DNA of 64,000 nucleotides from an uncultured Castellaniella sp. (GTDB taxonomy: Bacteria > Pseudomonadota > Gammaproteobacteria > Burkholderiales > Burkholderiaceae_B), in NCBI RefSeq assembly GCF_937988725.1, contig NZ_CALKHS010000004.1, positions 1 through 64,000 of the forward strand, in the 5' to 3' direction. The translations under genes and the position numbers were made by a program. Under the pieces are notes generated by a model that made no database searches, was not told where the DNA came from, and saw only the letters and a list, made by a program, of their open reading frames with translations. Within the stretch, counting starts at the first letter, position 1; every line of letters begins with the position of its first letter. Positions 33,151-41,777 of the stretch are shown here, piece after piece.

Positions 33151-33383
33151 TCGGCAGCGTCCCGGGGTGGTTCCGGGGGCTGGTCGTCCGGTTCCGGCCG
33201 CGCCGGAACTTCCCGGCCGCCAGGCCATTTCCGGGGCGCTCGCCAAACTCGCGGGGTGGTCAGTCCCCCGGACTGACCACAAGCGTCCCGCTCAAACAGT
33301 GGCTCGCTTGCCTCCCCTCCAATGGCCTTCTGGCCGGCGGACTCCAACAGCCCCCGGAACCACCCCGGGACGCCGCCTGCCGA
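33151..33383. repeat. 233-bp near-palindromic element (possible MITE or structured RNA)
   Basis: The outer arms are a perfect 26-bp inverted repeat (33157-33182 with 33348-33373), extended by CGGCA/TGCCG at the rims. Inside, the left arm holds its own hairpin (33191-33209, GTTCCGGC-CGC-GCCGGAAC). Further in, CCGGCC and AGGCCATT (33213-33229) pair with 33321-33337, and GCGGG (33251-33255) pairs with 33287-33291. The centre is a perfect 10-bp stem, 33256-33265 with 33271-33280. The whole folds into one long branched hairpin on either strand. It lies between the secA terminator and the mgtE stop, contains no convincing gene, and shows no clear target-site duplication. Confidence 0.75.
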
Positions 33384-33408
33384 TGTTTGGGCTGCTACAA
33401 AAGAAAAA

Positions 33409-34893
33409 TTACAGCAGAAACACCGTCGCCAGCCCCAGGAACAGGAAGAAGCCCAGCGAATCAGTCGCGAAGGTCAGCAGCACCGACGACCCCATGGCGG
33501 GGTCCTTGCCGAAGCGGTCGCGCAGCAGCGGGATCATGACGCCCAGGGTGGCGCCGATCAGCATATTGCCCACCATCGCCGCCATCATCACGCCGGCGAT
33601 CGCGTAGGAATCCGAAATCATCCAGGCGAACGTCGCGGCGACCAGGCTGCCGCAGGCGCCCACCATGAACGTCACCTGAAGTTCGCGTTTCACCAGCGGC
33701 CAGATGTTGGCGCCCGTCACGCGGCCGGTCGCCATGGCGCGGATGATCATGGTCATCGTCTGGTTGCCCGAATTGCCGCCGATCCCGGCGACGATGGACA
33801 TCAGGAAGGCCAGGATCACGATGTGGCTGACCGTGTCCTCGAAGCGCGAGGCGACCAGCGAGGCGATCGAGGCCGTGCACAGATTGACCAGCAGCCAGGG
33901 CGCGCGGTTGCGCAGCGCCGACAGGACGGGGGCGAAGATGTCCTCTTCCTGCAGGCCGGCGCGGGACAGTTCCTGTTCCTGGGAGTCTTCCTGCAGCACG
34001 TCCACGACCTCGTCGATGGTGACGCGGCCGATCAGGCGGCCCTGTTCGTCCACCACGGGGGCGGACACCAGGTCGTAGCGTTCGAAGGCGCTGGCGGCGT
34101 CGGCGTCCGAATCCATGGGATTCAGGCTGAGCACGTCGGGTTCCATGACGGCGTTGACCAGAGTCTCGGGTTCGCTGAGCAGCAGGCGCGACAGAGACAG
34201 GGTGCCGCGCAGCTGGTCGGCGCGGTCCACGACGAAGATCTGGTCGGTGTGGTCGGGCAGTTCGTGCAGGCGGCGCAGGTAGCGCAGCACCACTTCCAGG
34301 GTGATGTCCTCGCGCACCCGCACCATGTCGAAGTCCATGATGGCGCCGACGGTGTCTTCCGGGTAGCCCATGGCGGCGATCAGCTGGGCGCGTTCGGCGT
34401 CGGTCAGGCCTTTCTGGACTTCGGCGATGACGTCGGGGGGCAGATCGGGCGCCAGGTCCGCGATCTCGTCGGCGTCCATGTTGCCGGTGGCCGCGATCAG
34501 GTCCTCGTGGTCCATGGACTCGATCAGCGATTCGCGGACCCAGTCCTCGACTTCCAGCAGCACGTCGGCGTCGTATTCCTGGCTGACCAGCTGCCAGACG
34601 ACCTGGCGCTGCGTGACCGGCAGCGATTCCAGGATGAAGGCGATGTCGGCCGGGTGCAGGACGTTGATGATGTGCCGGATCTCGTCCTCGTGCTGGCGCT
34701 GCAGCATGCCTTCCAGCAGGTTCGAGCCGTCCTCGTCTTCCGTGTCGTGCTGGCGCTGGGCGAGCGCGTCCACCACTTCCTGGCGCTTCAGGATGGACTG
34801 CAGTTCCTGCAGGGCCAGCTGGGCGTCTTCCGGATCCAGGCGGCGGGGGATCACGACGGGAGTTGCGGGCTCGAGCACCGGCTGATCGGCCAT
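33409..34893 (-). CDS. mgtE: Magnesium transporter MgtE
   Basis: A 494-residue magnesium channel. The N-terminal acidic superhelical domain (about 25-170, with 'VLHPADIAFILESLP') and two CBS domains (about 170-305, with 'AVMEPDVLSLNP' and 'APVVDEQGRLIGRVTIDEVVDVL') sense cytoplasmic magnesium. Five membrane helices (about 335-494) form the pore, including the selectivity region 'VAGIGGNSGNQTMTMIIRAMATG'. It follows yciA by seven bases, with the TGAGGA ribosome binding site spanning the yciA stop, so the two form an operon. Confidence 0.93.
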   Translation of the reverse strand: MADQPVLEPATPVVIPRRLDPEDAQLALQELQSILKRQEVVDALAQRQHDTEDEDGSNLLEGMLQRQHEDEIRHIINVLHPADIAFILESLPVTQRQVVWQLVSQEYDADVLLEVEDWVRESLIESMDHEDLIAATGNMDADEIADLAPDLPPDVIAEVQKGLTDAERAQLIAAMGYPEDTVGAIMDFDMVRVREDITLEVVLRYLRRLHELPDHTDQIFVVDRADQLRGTLSLSRLLLSEPETLVNAVMEPDVLSLNPMDSDADAASAFERYDLVSAPVVDEQGRLIGRVTIDEVVDVLQEDSQEQELSRAGLQEEDIFAPVLSALRNRAPWLLVNLCTASIASLVASRFEDTVSHIVILAFLMSIVAGIGGNSGNQTMTMIIRAMATGRVTGANIWPLVKRELQVTFMVGACGSLVAATFAWMISDSYAIAGVMMAAMVGNMLIGATLGVMIPLLRDRFGKDPAMGSSVLLTFATDSLGFFLFLGLATVFLL

Positions 34894-34900
34894 GGCGTCC

Positions 34901-35293
34901 TCAGATCGGCGGCAGGGGGCGGCTGTGGCGCTGTTCGTCGGTGGCCACGTAGGTCAGGGTGGCCTCGGTGACTTTGACGACTTCGGCTTCCAGGCGCTGG
35001 CGTTCGGCGTAGACCTCGACCGACACCGTGACCGAGGTGCGGCCCGTGTGGGTGATGGTCGCGTAGAAGCTGAGCAGATCGCCGACGAACACCGGCTGTT
35101 TGAAGGTGAAGGCGTTCACGGCCACGGTGGCCACGCGCCCCGCGGCGCGGCGGGTGGCCGGGATGGACCCGGCGATATCGACCTGGGACATGATCCAGCC
35201 GCCGAAGACGTCGCCGTGGATGTTGGCGTCGGCCGGCATGGGCATGACGCGCAGCACGGCGGGGTAATTGTGCGGGGGCAGAGTAGTTGACAT
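34901..35293 (-). CDS. yciA: Acyl-CoA thioesterase YciA
   Basis: A 130-residue hot-dog-fold thioesterase that hydrolyses a broad range of acyl-CoAs. 'RVMPMPADANIHGDVFGGWIMSQVDIAG' is the family's catalytic region (position about 15-42, with the essential aspartate and the Asn-His-Gly turn), and 'VAVNAFTFKQPVFVGDLL' follows. Length is normal. Start at 35293 with GAGGA ahead. First gene of an operon with mgtE. Confidence 0.9.
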   Translation of the reverse strand: MSTTLPPHNYPAVLRVMPMPADANIHGDVFGGWIMSQVDIAGSIPATRRAAGRVATVAVNAFTFKQPVFVGDLLSFYATITHTGRTSVTVSVEVYAERQRLEAEVVKVTEATLTYVATDEQRHSRPLPPI

Positions 35294-35431
35294 GGCGTCC
35301 TCGACAGGTGGGCGGCGCGGGCGGCCGACCCTGATACCGGGCGTATTTTACGGCAAGCGCATGGGGAAAGTCCGACGCGCCCAGGCTTGTCCCGGCATCG
35401 TTTCGCGGGGCTGCCCGGGGGGCTGCGAGGC

Positions 35432-36631
35432 TTATGCGGCGGACAGGTAGCGCTGCGCGAGCAGGACCCAGTAGGCGGCGCCCAGCGGGATCAGCTCGTC
35501 GTTGAAGTCGTAGCTGCCGTTGTGCAGCGTGCAGGGGCCCAGGCCGTGGCCTGAGCCGCGGTGATCGCCGTCGCCGTTGCCGATCCAGATGTAGCACCCC
35601 GGACGGGCCTGCAGCATGAAGGCGAAATCTTCGGCGCCCATGGAAGGGCGCACGGCGGCGCGCACGTGATCGGCGCCCACCAGCTCGTTCAGCACCTGGG
35701 TGCAGAGGGCCGTTTCCGCCGGGTGGTTGACGGTGGCGGGGTATTCGCGGCTGAAGTGGAAATCGGCCGTGCAGCGCAGGGCCGCGGCCAGGTGCTGCGT
35801 GAGGTCGCGCATGCGCGATTCGATCAGGTCCAGCACCGGCGTGGATAGCGTCCGGACCGTGCCGCGCAGCACCGCCTGATCGGGGATGACGTTGTCGGCC
35901 GATCCGGCGTGGATCTGGGTGACGCTGATGACGCCGGCGTCCAGGGGGTCCTGGTCGCGGGTCAGGATGGTCTGGAAGGCCAGGGTCAGCTGGGCGGCGG
36001 CCACGACCGGGTCCACGCCCAGATGCGGCATGGCGCCGTGGGCGCCGCGCCCCTGCAGCGTGATCTGGAAGCGATTGCTGGAGGCCATGATGGGGCCTTC
36101 GGTCAGGCCGAAGGTGCCGACCGGTAGCCCAGGCCAGTTGTGCATGCCGAAGACGGCGTCCATGGGGAACTGGTCGAACAGGCCGTCTTCGATCATCCGC
36201 CGGGCGCCGCCCCCGCCTTCTTCGGCGGGCTGGAAGATCACCTGCACCGTGCCGGGGAAATCGCGGTGTTGCGCCAGGTAGCGGGCGGCCGCCAGCAGCA
36301 TGGTGGTGTGGCCGTCATGGCCGCAGGCGTGCATGACGCCGGGGTTGCGGCTGGCGTGGGGAAACGTATTGGCCTCGGGCATGGGCAGCGCGTCCATGTC
36401 GGCCCGCAGGCCGATGGACCGGCCCGCCCGCGCGCCGGCGATGCGGCCCACGACCCCGGTTTCCCCCAGGCCTCGCTGGGTCTCGATGCCCCAGGATTCC
36501 AGCAGGCGGGCCACCGTATCGGCCGTGCGGACTTCCTGGAAGGCCAGTTCGGGCCAGGCGTGAATGGACCGTCGGATGTCGGTCATGTCGGGCAGCCAGC
36601 TGCCCAGAGTGTCGAGGATCGCTTGTTTCAT
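35432..36631 (-). CDS. M20 family amidohydrolase (hippurate hydrolase type)
   Basis: A 399-residue metal-dependent amidohydrolase of the M20D group (hippurate hydrolase, IAA-amino acid hydrolase, N-acyl-L-amino acid hydrolase). Motifs: 'GLRADMDALPMPE' (about 81-93), 'HACGHDGHTTMLL' (metal site, about 108-120), 'QPAEEGGGGARRMIEDG' (catalytic glutamates), 'FGMHNWPGLPVG' and 'MGAEDFAFML' near the end. The substrate cannot be read from sequence. The start at 36631 overlaps the stop of the upstream phosphatase gene by four bases. A longer frame begins further upstream, inside that gene, and is not used. Confidence 0.88.
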   Translation of the reverse strand: MKQAILDTLGSWLPDMTDIRRSIHAWPELAFQEVRTADTVARLLESWGIETQRGLGETGVVGRIAGARAGRSIGLRADMDALPMPEANTFPHASRNPGVMHACGHDGHTTMLLAAARYLAQHRDFPGTVQVIFQPAEEGGGGARRMIEDGLFDQFPMDAVFGMHNWPGLPVGTFGLTEGPIMASSNRFQITLQGRGAHGAMPHLGVDPVVAAAQLTLAFQTILTRDQDPLDAGVISVTQIHAGSADNVIPDQAVLRGTVRTLSTPVLDLIESRMRDLTQHLAAALRCTADFHFSREYPATVNHPAETALCTQVLNELVGADHVRAAVRPSMGAEDFAFMLQARPGCYIWIGNGDGDHRGSGHGLGPCTLHNGSYDFNDELIPLGAAYWVLLAQRYLSAA

Positions 36632-37467
36632 AGATGTCGGGTGATGAGTGCATCCAGGGCCAGGGCGATGTGCGGGTTGGCGGCGATGACGTAGCCGCCC
36701 TGGGGCCAGGGGTCCTGGCGGCGCAGGTCTTCGCAGACGCCGCCGGCGGCCCGGACCAGGGCGGTGCCCGCCGCGACGTCCCAGGGAGCCAGGCCCATTT
36801 CCCAGTAGCCATCGTAGCGCCCGCAGGCCGTCCAGGCCAGATCCAGCGATGCCGCCCCCATCCGGCGCACGCCGCGCGTCTGGTGCATGGCGTCCAGGAA
36901 GCCGGGCATGTATTGCGGTTCGAAGGAAAAATCCCGGAAGGGGAAGCCGGTGGCCAGCACGGACTGGTCCAGCGATTCCGTGTCGGAGCACTGGATGCGC
37001 CGGCCGTTGAGCCAGGCCCCGATGCCGTGCAGGGAGGAAAACAGTTCCTGGCGGTTGGGATCGTAGACGACGCCGATCAGGGGCGTATCCTGCGGCAGGG
37101 GCGTCTGGCCGTCGGGTTTGCAGCCCATGTGCCCGATCAGGGCGATGGACACCGCATAATGCGGGATGCCGCTGAGAAAGTTGGTGGTGCCGTCCAGGGG
37201 GTCGATGCACCAGGTGGCCTGGCTGCCCGGCTCGCCGCCGGATTCTTCGGCGATGATGCCGACGTCCGGGGTGCGTTCCTGCAGGATGGCGATGATGGCC
37301 TGTTCGGCCTCGCGATCGGCCTGGGACACCAGGTCGTTGCGCTGCTTGGTGTCGATGGTCAGTTCGCCGCGGTGCAGGGCATGGGTTTGTAAAATGGCTG
37401 CCGCTGCATGCGCGGCCGTGACGGCGGCGTCCAGATAGTCGGCCGACAGGAGATGCGGTGTCAACAT
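36628..37467 (-). CDS. Inositol monophosphatase family protein
   Basis: A 279-residue magnesium-dependent phosphatase of the IMPase/SuhB/CysQ superfamily. 'DLVSQADREAEQAII' (about 44-58), 'IIAEESGG' (about 71-78), 'WCIDPLDGTTNFLSGIPHYA' (metal site, about 85-104) and the C-terminal 'GLAPWDVAAGTALVRAAGG' are intact. Candidates are inositol-1-phosphate or related sugar phosphates; SuhB also acts in rRNA antitermination in E. coli, so function is open. Start at 37467 with AGGAA upstream gives the better N-terminus than an in-frame ATG at 37542. Coupled to the M20 gene. Confidence 0.87.
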   Translation of the reverse strand: MLTPHLLSADYLDAAVTAAHAAAAILQTHALHRGELTIDTKQRNDLVSQADREAEQAIIAILQERTPDVGIIAEESGGEPGSQATWCIDPLDGTTNFLSGIPHYAVSIALIGHMGCKPDGQTPLPQDTPLIGVVYDPNRQELFSSLHGIGAWLNGRRIQCSDTESLDQSVLATGFPFRDFSFEPQYMPGFLDAMHQTRGVRRMGAASLDLAWTACGRYDGYWEMGLAPWDVAAGTALVRAAGGVCEDLRRQDPWPQGGYVIAANPHIALALDALITRHL

Positions 37468-37559
37468 GTCAGTATCGTTCCTGTGCTGCGCCCATGAGAC
37501 CGCCAGCCGGCCTGCGTGGCGTGTTTCATTGTACGTGAGCATCCAGAGAGTGTCCCGCC

Positions 37560-39425
37560 ATGTCCGGCCCTTATGAAAGACTGATCCCCGCCCGGTGGAG
37601 CGAAACAGCGCAGGGCGTCCCGCGCAGCGAGCGCTATGGCGACGCCTACCATGGCCATGCGGGCGCGGTGGCCCAGGCCCGCCACGTCTTCCTGCGGGGC
37701 AATGGCCTGCCGCGGCGCTGGCAGGGGCGGGACGCCTTCACGATCTGCGAGACCGGCTTCGGCCTGGGGCAGAATTTCCTGACGGCCTGGCAGGCCTGGC
37801 GCGACGATCCGCAGCGCAGCGCCCGGCTGCATTATCTGGCCTTCGAGGCCCACCCCTTCGCCGTGCCGGACCTGCGCCGCGCCTGGGACCGACTGCCCGG
37901 CGACATGCAGCCGCTGGCCGACGAACTGGCGGCCTGCTGGCCGGCCCTGCTGCCGGGGCTGCATCGCCTGGACCTGGCGGGCGGGCGCGTGAGCCTGACG
38001 CTGCATTTTGGGGACATCGGGCGCACCGCCCGCCAGGCCCAGGCCACGGTCGATGCCTTCTTCCTGGACGGTTTCGCGCCTCGGGTGAATCCCGAGATGT
38101 GGACGCCCACGGTCTTCGGGCAGTTGCGGCGCCTGGCCCGGGCCGGGGCGACGGCGGCCAGCTGGTGTTCTGCCGGCCAGGTGCGGCGCGACCTGCGCGA
38201 TGCCGGGTTTCTCGTGCGCAAGGTCCCGGGGCTGGCGGGCAAGCATGAAACGACGGTGGCCGTGCTGCGCCCCAATCTGGGGGCGCCGGCGTCCTTGCCG
38301 CGCCGCCAGGCCGTCGCCGTCATCGGCGCGGGCCTGGCGGGGGCGGGGGTGGCCCAGGCCCTGGCCTTGCGGGGGCATGAGGTGCAGGTCTGGGATCCGT
38401 TCTGCGCGCTGGACGTGGATGCGGAAATCCGGCGGCGGGGCGCCGCCGCCCTGGTGCCCGCCCTGAGTCCGGATGACGACACGCGCTCCCGCCTCAGCCG
38501 AGCGGGCCTGGAGCGCGCCTGGGCGCGGTGGCGGGCGCTGGACGGGGACGCACGGCCCGATCCCTGCGGGGCCCTGGTCTGCGCGCAGACGGAAGACCAG
38601 GCCGGGGCGCAACGGCGGGCCTTGTCGCGGTTGCAGTTTCCCGGGACCTGGGTGCGCTGGCTGGATGCGGCCGAGGCCGGCCGCCAGGCGGGCGTGCCCC
38701 TGAAGCACGGCGGCTTGTGGTTCCCCCATGCCTTGCGCGCCTGCCCCGGCGCGCTGATTGCGGCCCTGCTGTCGCAGTCCGGCGTCGCGCGCCATGCCGC
38801 GCGGGTGGGGCGCCTGCAGGCCGCGCCCGGGGGCGGCTGGGCGCTGCTGGCCGACGACGGCGCCGTGCTGGGGCGAGCGGACCAGGTCGTGCTGGCCAAT
38901 GCCCGGGATGCCGGGCCGCTGCTGGCGGCCTGCGCCCCGCTGTCCGGCTGGCCGGTGCTGTCGGGGGTGACGCCGCTGGCCGGGCAGGTCAGCCTCTATC
39001 CAGCGGCGCCGTCCGATTCGGGGATGCCGTCGTGCGTCCTGTCGGGCGACGGCTATTGCCTGCCTCCCCGCCACGGCTGGGCCGTGGCGGGCAGCACCTA
39101 TCGGCCGGGCAGCGTCGACAGCGTGGCGGATGCGGACGGGCATCGCGAGATCCTGGCGCGGATCGGCGCCTGGCTGCCAGCCGGGGTCCCGCCCTGGCTG
39201 GGGCGCGAAGCCCCGCTGGGCTGGGCGGGCTGGCGGGCGGCAACGCGCGACCACCTGCCCATCATCGATGCCGTGCCGGGATTGCCCGGCGTCTGGCTGG
39301 CGTGCGCTTACGGGTCCCGGGGACTGAGCTGGTCGGCGCTGGCCGGCGACCTGATCGCGGCCCGGCTGGACCAGGAGCCCTGGCCCATCGAACGTGAACT
39401 GCAGCACCGGATTCGCGTGCGCTGA
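37560..39425 (+). CDS. mnmC: Bifunctional tRNA modification enzyme MnmC
   Basis: A 621-residue enzyme finishing the mnm5s2U modification at tRNA position 34. The N-terminal methyltransferase part (about 1-235; 'ICETGFGLGQNFLTAW' and 'AFFLDGFAPRVNPEMWTP') makes the final methyl transfer. The C-terminal FAD oxidase part (about 255-621; 'VAVIGAGLAGAGVAQALALRG' dinucleotide fold) removes the carboxymethyl group. It is divergent from the phosphatase gene. Interestingly, a substrate, tRNA-Lys(TTT), is encoded about 3 kb downstream. Confidence 0.92.
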   Translation: MSGPYERLIPARWSETAQGVPRSERYGDAYHGHAGAVAQARHVFLRGNGLPRRWQGRDAFTICETGFGLGQNFLTAWQAWRDDPQRSARLHYLAFEAHPFAVPDLRRAWDRLPGDMQPLADELAACWPALLPGLHRLDLAGGRVSLTLHFGDIGRTARQAQATVDAFFLDGFAPRVNPEMWTPTVFGQLRRLARAGATAASWCSAGQVRRDLRDAGFLVRKVPGLAGKHETTVAVLRPNLGAPASLPRRQAVAVIGAGLAGAGVAQALALRGHEVQVWDPFCALDVDAEIRRRGAAALVPALSPDDDTRSRLSRAGLERAWARWRALDGDARPDPCGALVCAQTEDQAGAQRRALSRLQFPGTWVRWLDAAEAGRQAGVPLKHGGLWFPHALRACPGALIAALLSQSGVARHAARVGRLQAAPGGGWALLADDGAVLGRADQVVLANARDAGPLLAACAPLSGWPVLSGVTPLAGQVSLYPAAPSDSGMPSCVLSGDGYCLPPRHGWAVAGSTYRPGSVDSVADADGHREILARIGAWLPAGVPPWLGREAPLGWAGWRAATRDHLPIIDAVPGLPGVWLACAYGSRGLSWSALAGDLIAARLDQEPWPIERELQHRIRVR

Positions 39426-39502
39426 GGCCGGCCGGACGGTGTTGCGCAGGCAAAACTGCCCGGAAATCGGGCGCGGCCGGCATTTTTGAGGCCGGCACCG
39501 CA

Positions 39503-39533
39503 GACGGATTTTATTTTATGGCGCAAATCCGTC
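39503..39533 (+). promoter_or_regulatory. Inverted repeat ahead of the GH31 gene
   Basis: GACGGATTT (39503-39511) and AAATCCGTC (39525-39533) are exact inverted copies with a 13-base AT-rich spacer. The element lies 55 bases before the glycosidase start. It may be an operator or a hairpin at the end of mnmC; there is no T-tract. Confidence 0.5.
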
Positions 39534-39587
39534 AGAATAATGTCTTTTACAAGACTCATGTGGGCGCATCGCCCAGAGGATCACGCT

Positions 39588-41777
39588 GTGTCGCCCACCA
39601 TCGAATTGGCGGACCAACTGTTCGAGACTGGCCCGGTCACCACGACGTCGTCCTGCGTCGAATGGGCCTACCGTTCTGATGAATGGTGCTTGCGCATCGA
39701 AGCCCACGCGCCCGGCGTCTTTCGCCTGCGCTGCGGCCCGCGCGCCTGGCTGGAACCCGGGAAACCGACGGCCCGCGCTCAGCGCCAGGCCGATATGCTG
39801 CTGGCTCGCCACGAGGCCGTCGGCGAATTCGACTGCCAGTCTCCCGAACCCGGGGTCTGGCGCCTGACGCAGGGGGATGCCTGCCTGCGGATCGGCGGTT
39901 CCGAACCCTCTCTTCAGCTGCTGCGCCAGGACCTGCGCGTGGCGCATGCCCGGGTGTCTTTCCAGCCCGCCGCGGAAGACGACGGCGCGCGCCTCTGGTC
40001 GATCGACTGGTCCCTGGGCGACACCGAAGGCCTGTTCGGCCTGGGCGAAACCCAGGGCGATCCCGACCGGCGCGGCAGCCTGCTGGTGTCGGATCGGCTC
40101 GCCGACCGGTGCCTGCCACTGGCCTGGACGCCGGGCGGCTGGGGGGTGGCGGCCAATACGCTGGACCGTGTCGAACACGATATGCGCACGCCCGGCAGCT
40201 ACCGGATGCAGGTGCGCGGGGCGGGGCTGGACATCTTCCTGTTCGTCGGCGAGCCGTCCGAAATTCTCAATCAATATACGGCCCTGACCGGGCGCGCCGG
40301 CCAGCCGAATCTCTGGCCCATGGGCGTCTGGCTGGACCAGGCCGCCGGGCAGACGCCCGACGACAGCCTGCAGCAGATCCGCAGCCTGCGTTCGCAAGGC
40401 CTGGCGCTGGACGTCCTGCGGCTGGCCGACCCCGCCATCGTCGGCTTCCAGGCGGACAAGCCGGTCTTCGAATGGTCCGACCGCGTGCCCGACTGGCGCG
40501 CCCTGGCCGCGGCCGCCGGATCCCTGGACATCCACCTGGCCGGCAGCGCCATCCCGGGCGTCCTGCGGGGCACCGCCCTGTTCGAGGAATGGGAAGACCG
40601 GGGCTGGCTGCTGTGCGACGAAAATGGGGCGGCCTGGGTATGTCCCGGCACGCCGGCCTCGGGCGGCCGGCCTTTCGGGCTGCTGGACCTGACGCACAAG
40701 GACGCCGCCCGGCTCTGGACCGAACGCCATCAGCAGGCGCTGGAAGACGGCCTGGATGCACCCGTCTGCCAGGCGCAGTTCGACTTCCCGGCGGATGTCG
40801 AGGCCCGGGGCGGCGAAACGGGCGCCGTGCTGCGCACCGCCTATCCGCACCTGGCGCGGCGCGCCCTGTTCGACGCCGTGGCCGGGCCGCGCACGCCTCA
40901 GGAAGGCGTCATGCTCAGCCGCGACCTGTTTCCGGGCGTGCAGCGGTTCGCCTGGCAGCAGGGCCCGGACGTGGACAATACCTGGGAAGGCTATGCGCGC
41001 ACCCTGCGCGCCGCGCTGTCGGTCGGCAACAGCGGGGTGGCCGTGCAGACTCACGGGCTGGGCAGCGCATCGCATGCGGTCGGGGACATGTCTCCGGAAC
41101 TCTATCTGCGCTGGCTGGCGATGTGCGTGTTTTCCGCCAATTTCAGCTTCCAGGGCCTGCCCGGCCTGATGCCGGACGCATTCGACGCGGACACCCGCGC
41201 CGTCGTCAAACATTGGCTGCAGTGGCGCTATCGCCTGCTGCCGTACGTGGCCGGCATCATCGACGACGCCGTGCGCACCGGCCTGCCGGTGCAGCGGTCC
41301 ATGGTGCAGGCCTATCCGGACGATCCGGATGCGCATGCCTGGGATACCCAGTATCTGCTGGGGCCGGCGCTGCTGGTCGCGCCCGTCATGCAGCCGGGGG
41401 GAACGACCGAGGTCTACCTGCCCAAGGGCGATGCCTGGTGGGACCTGAGCACGGGCTGGCGCTACGAAGGCGGCACCCGCTGGAGCCTGAGCGCCGGGCT
41501 GGATGCCCTGCCGGTGTTCGGCCGGGAAGGGCATATGCTGTGCCTGGGGCCGGCGGCCCAGCACACCGGCGAGATCAATTCCGCCCGCATCCTGGAAGAA
41601 GTCTGGATGTTCGGCATGCCGGAACACAATCCGGTCGTCATGCGCAACAAGATCCGCGTGATGCAGATGCAGGGGTCCAGCTACATCAAGGGGCTGGAAG
41701 GCCTGAAGATCCTGCCGTCCGAAGGGCTGGAGGTCAAGCGGCGCGGGGCGGAAGTGCGGATCTCACGGGCGCGATGA
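39588..41777 (+). CDS. Glycoside hydrolase family 31 protein with altered active-site motifs
   Basis: A 729-residue protein with the layout of GH31 alpha-glucosidases/alpha-xylosidases: N-terminal beta-sandwich (up to about 230, with 'GLFGLGETQGDP'), TIM barrel (about 240-600), then 'AWDTQYLLGPALLVAPVM' and 'VYLPKGDAWWDL'. The presumed nucleophile (Asp399 in QFDFP) and acid/base (Asp461 in GPDVDN) are kept. However, the usual substrate-binding HDIGG reads HGLGS (489-493) and the first barrel aspartate motif (as FDCFWM in YicI) reads RLADP. It may therefore act on an unusual glycoside. GTG start at 39588 behind AGAGGA; an earlier TTG at 39486 and ATGs at 39540 and 39558 are possible. Its end overlaps the convergent phosphoesterase by 15 bases. 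Confidence 0.8.
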   Translation: MSPTIELADQLFETGPVTTTSSCVEWAYRSDEWCLRIEAHAPGVFRLRCGPRAWLEPGKPTARAQRQADMLLARHEAVGEFDCQSPEPGVWRLTQGDACLRIGGSEPSLQLLRQDLRVAHARVSFQPAAEDDGARLWSIDWSLGDTEGLFGLGETQGDPDRRGSLLVSDRLADRCLPLAWTPGGWGVAANTLDRVEHDMRTPGSYRMQVRGAGLDIFLFVGEPSEILNQYTALTGRAGQPNLWPMGVWLDQAAGQTPDDSLQQIRSLRSQGLALDVLRLADPAIVGFQADKPVFEWSDRVPDWRALAAAAGSLDIHLAGSAIPGVLRGTALFEEWEDRGWLLCDENGAAWVCPGTPASGGRPFGLLDLTHKDAARLWTERHQQALEDGLDAPVCQAQFDFPADVEARGGETGAVLRTAYPHLARRALFDAVAGPRTPQEGVMLSRDLFPGVQRFAWQQGPDVDNTWEGYARTLRAALSVGNSGVAVQTHGLGSASHAVGDMSPELYLRWLAMCVFSANFSFQGLPGLMPDAFDADTRAVVKHWLQWRYRLLPYVAGIIDDAVRTGLPVQRSMVQAYPDDPDAHAWDTQYLLGPALLVAPVMQPGGTTEVYLPKGDAWWDLSTGWRYEGGTRWSLSAGLDALPVFGREGHMLCLGPAAQHTGEINSARILEEVWMFGMPEHNPVVMRNKIRVMQMQGSSYIKGLEGLKILPSEGLEVKRRGAEVRISRAR

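Noticed and set aside
33050..33408. Open frames in the secA-mgtE gap as small genes
   Set aside because: They run through the inverted-repeat element, use it in several frames on both strands, and lack ribosome binding sites.
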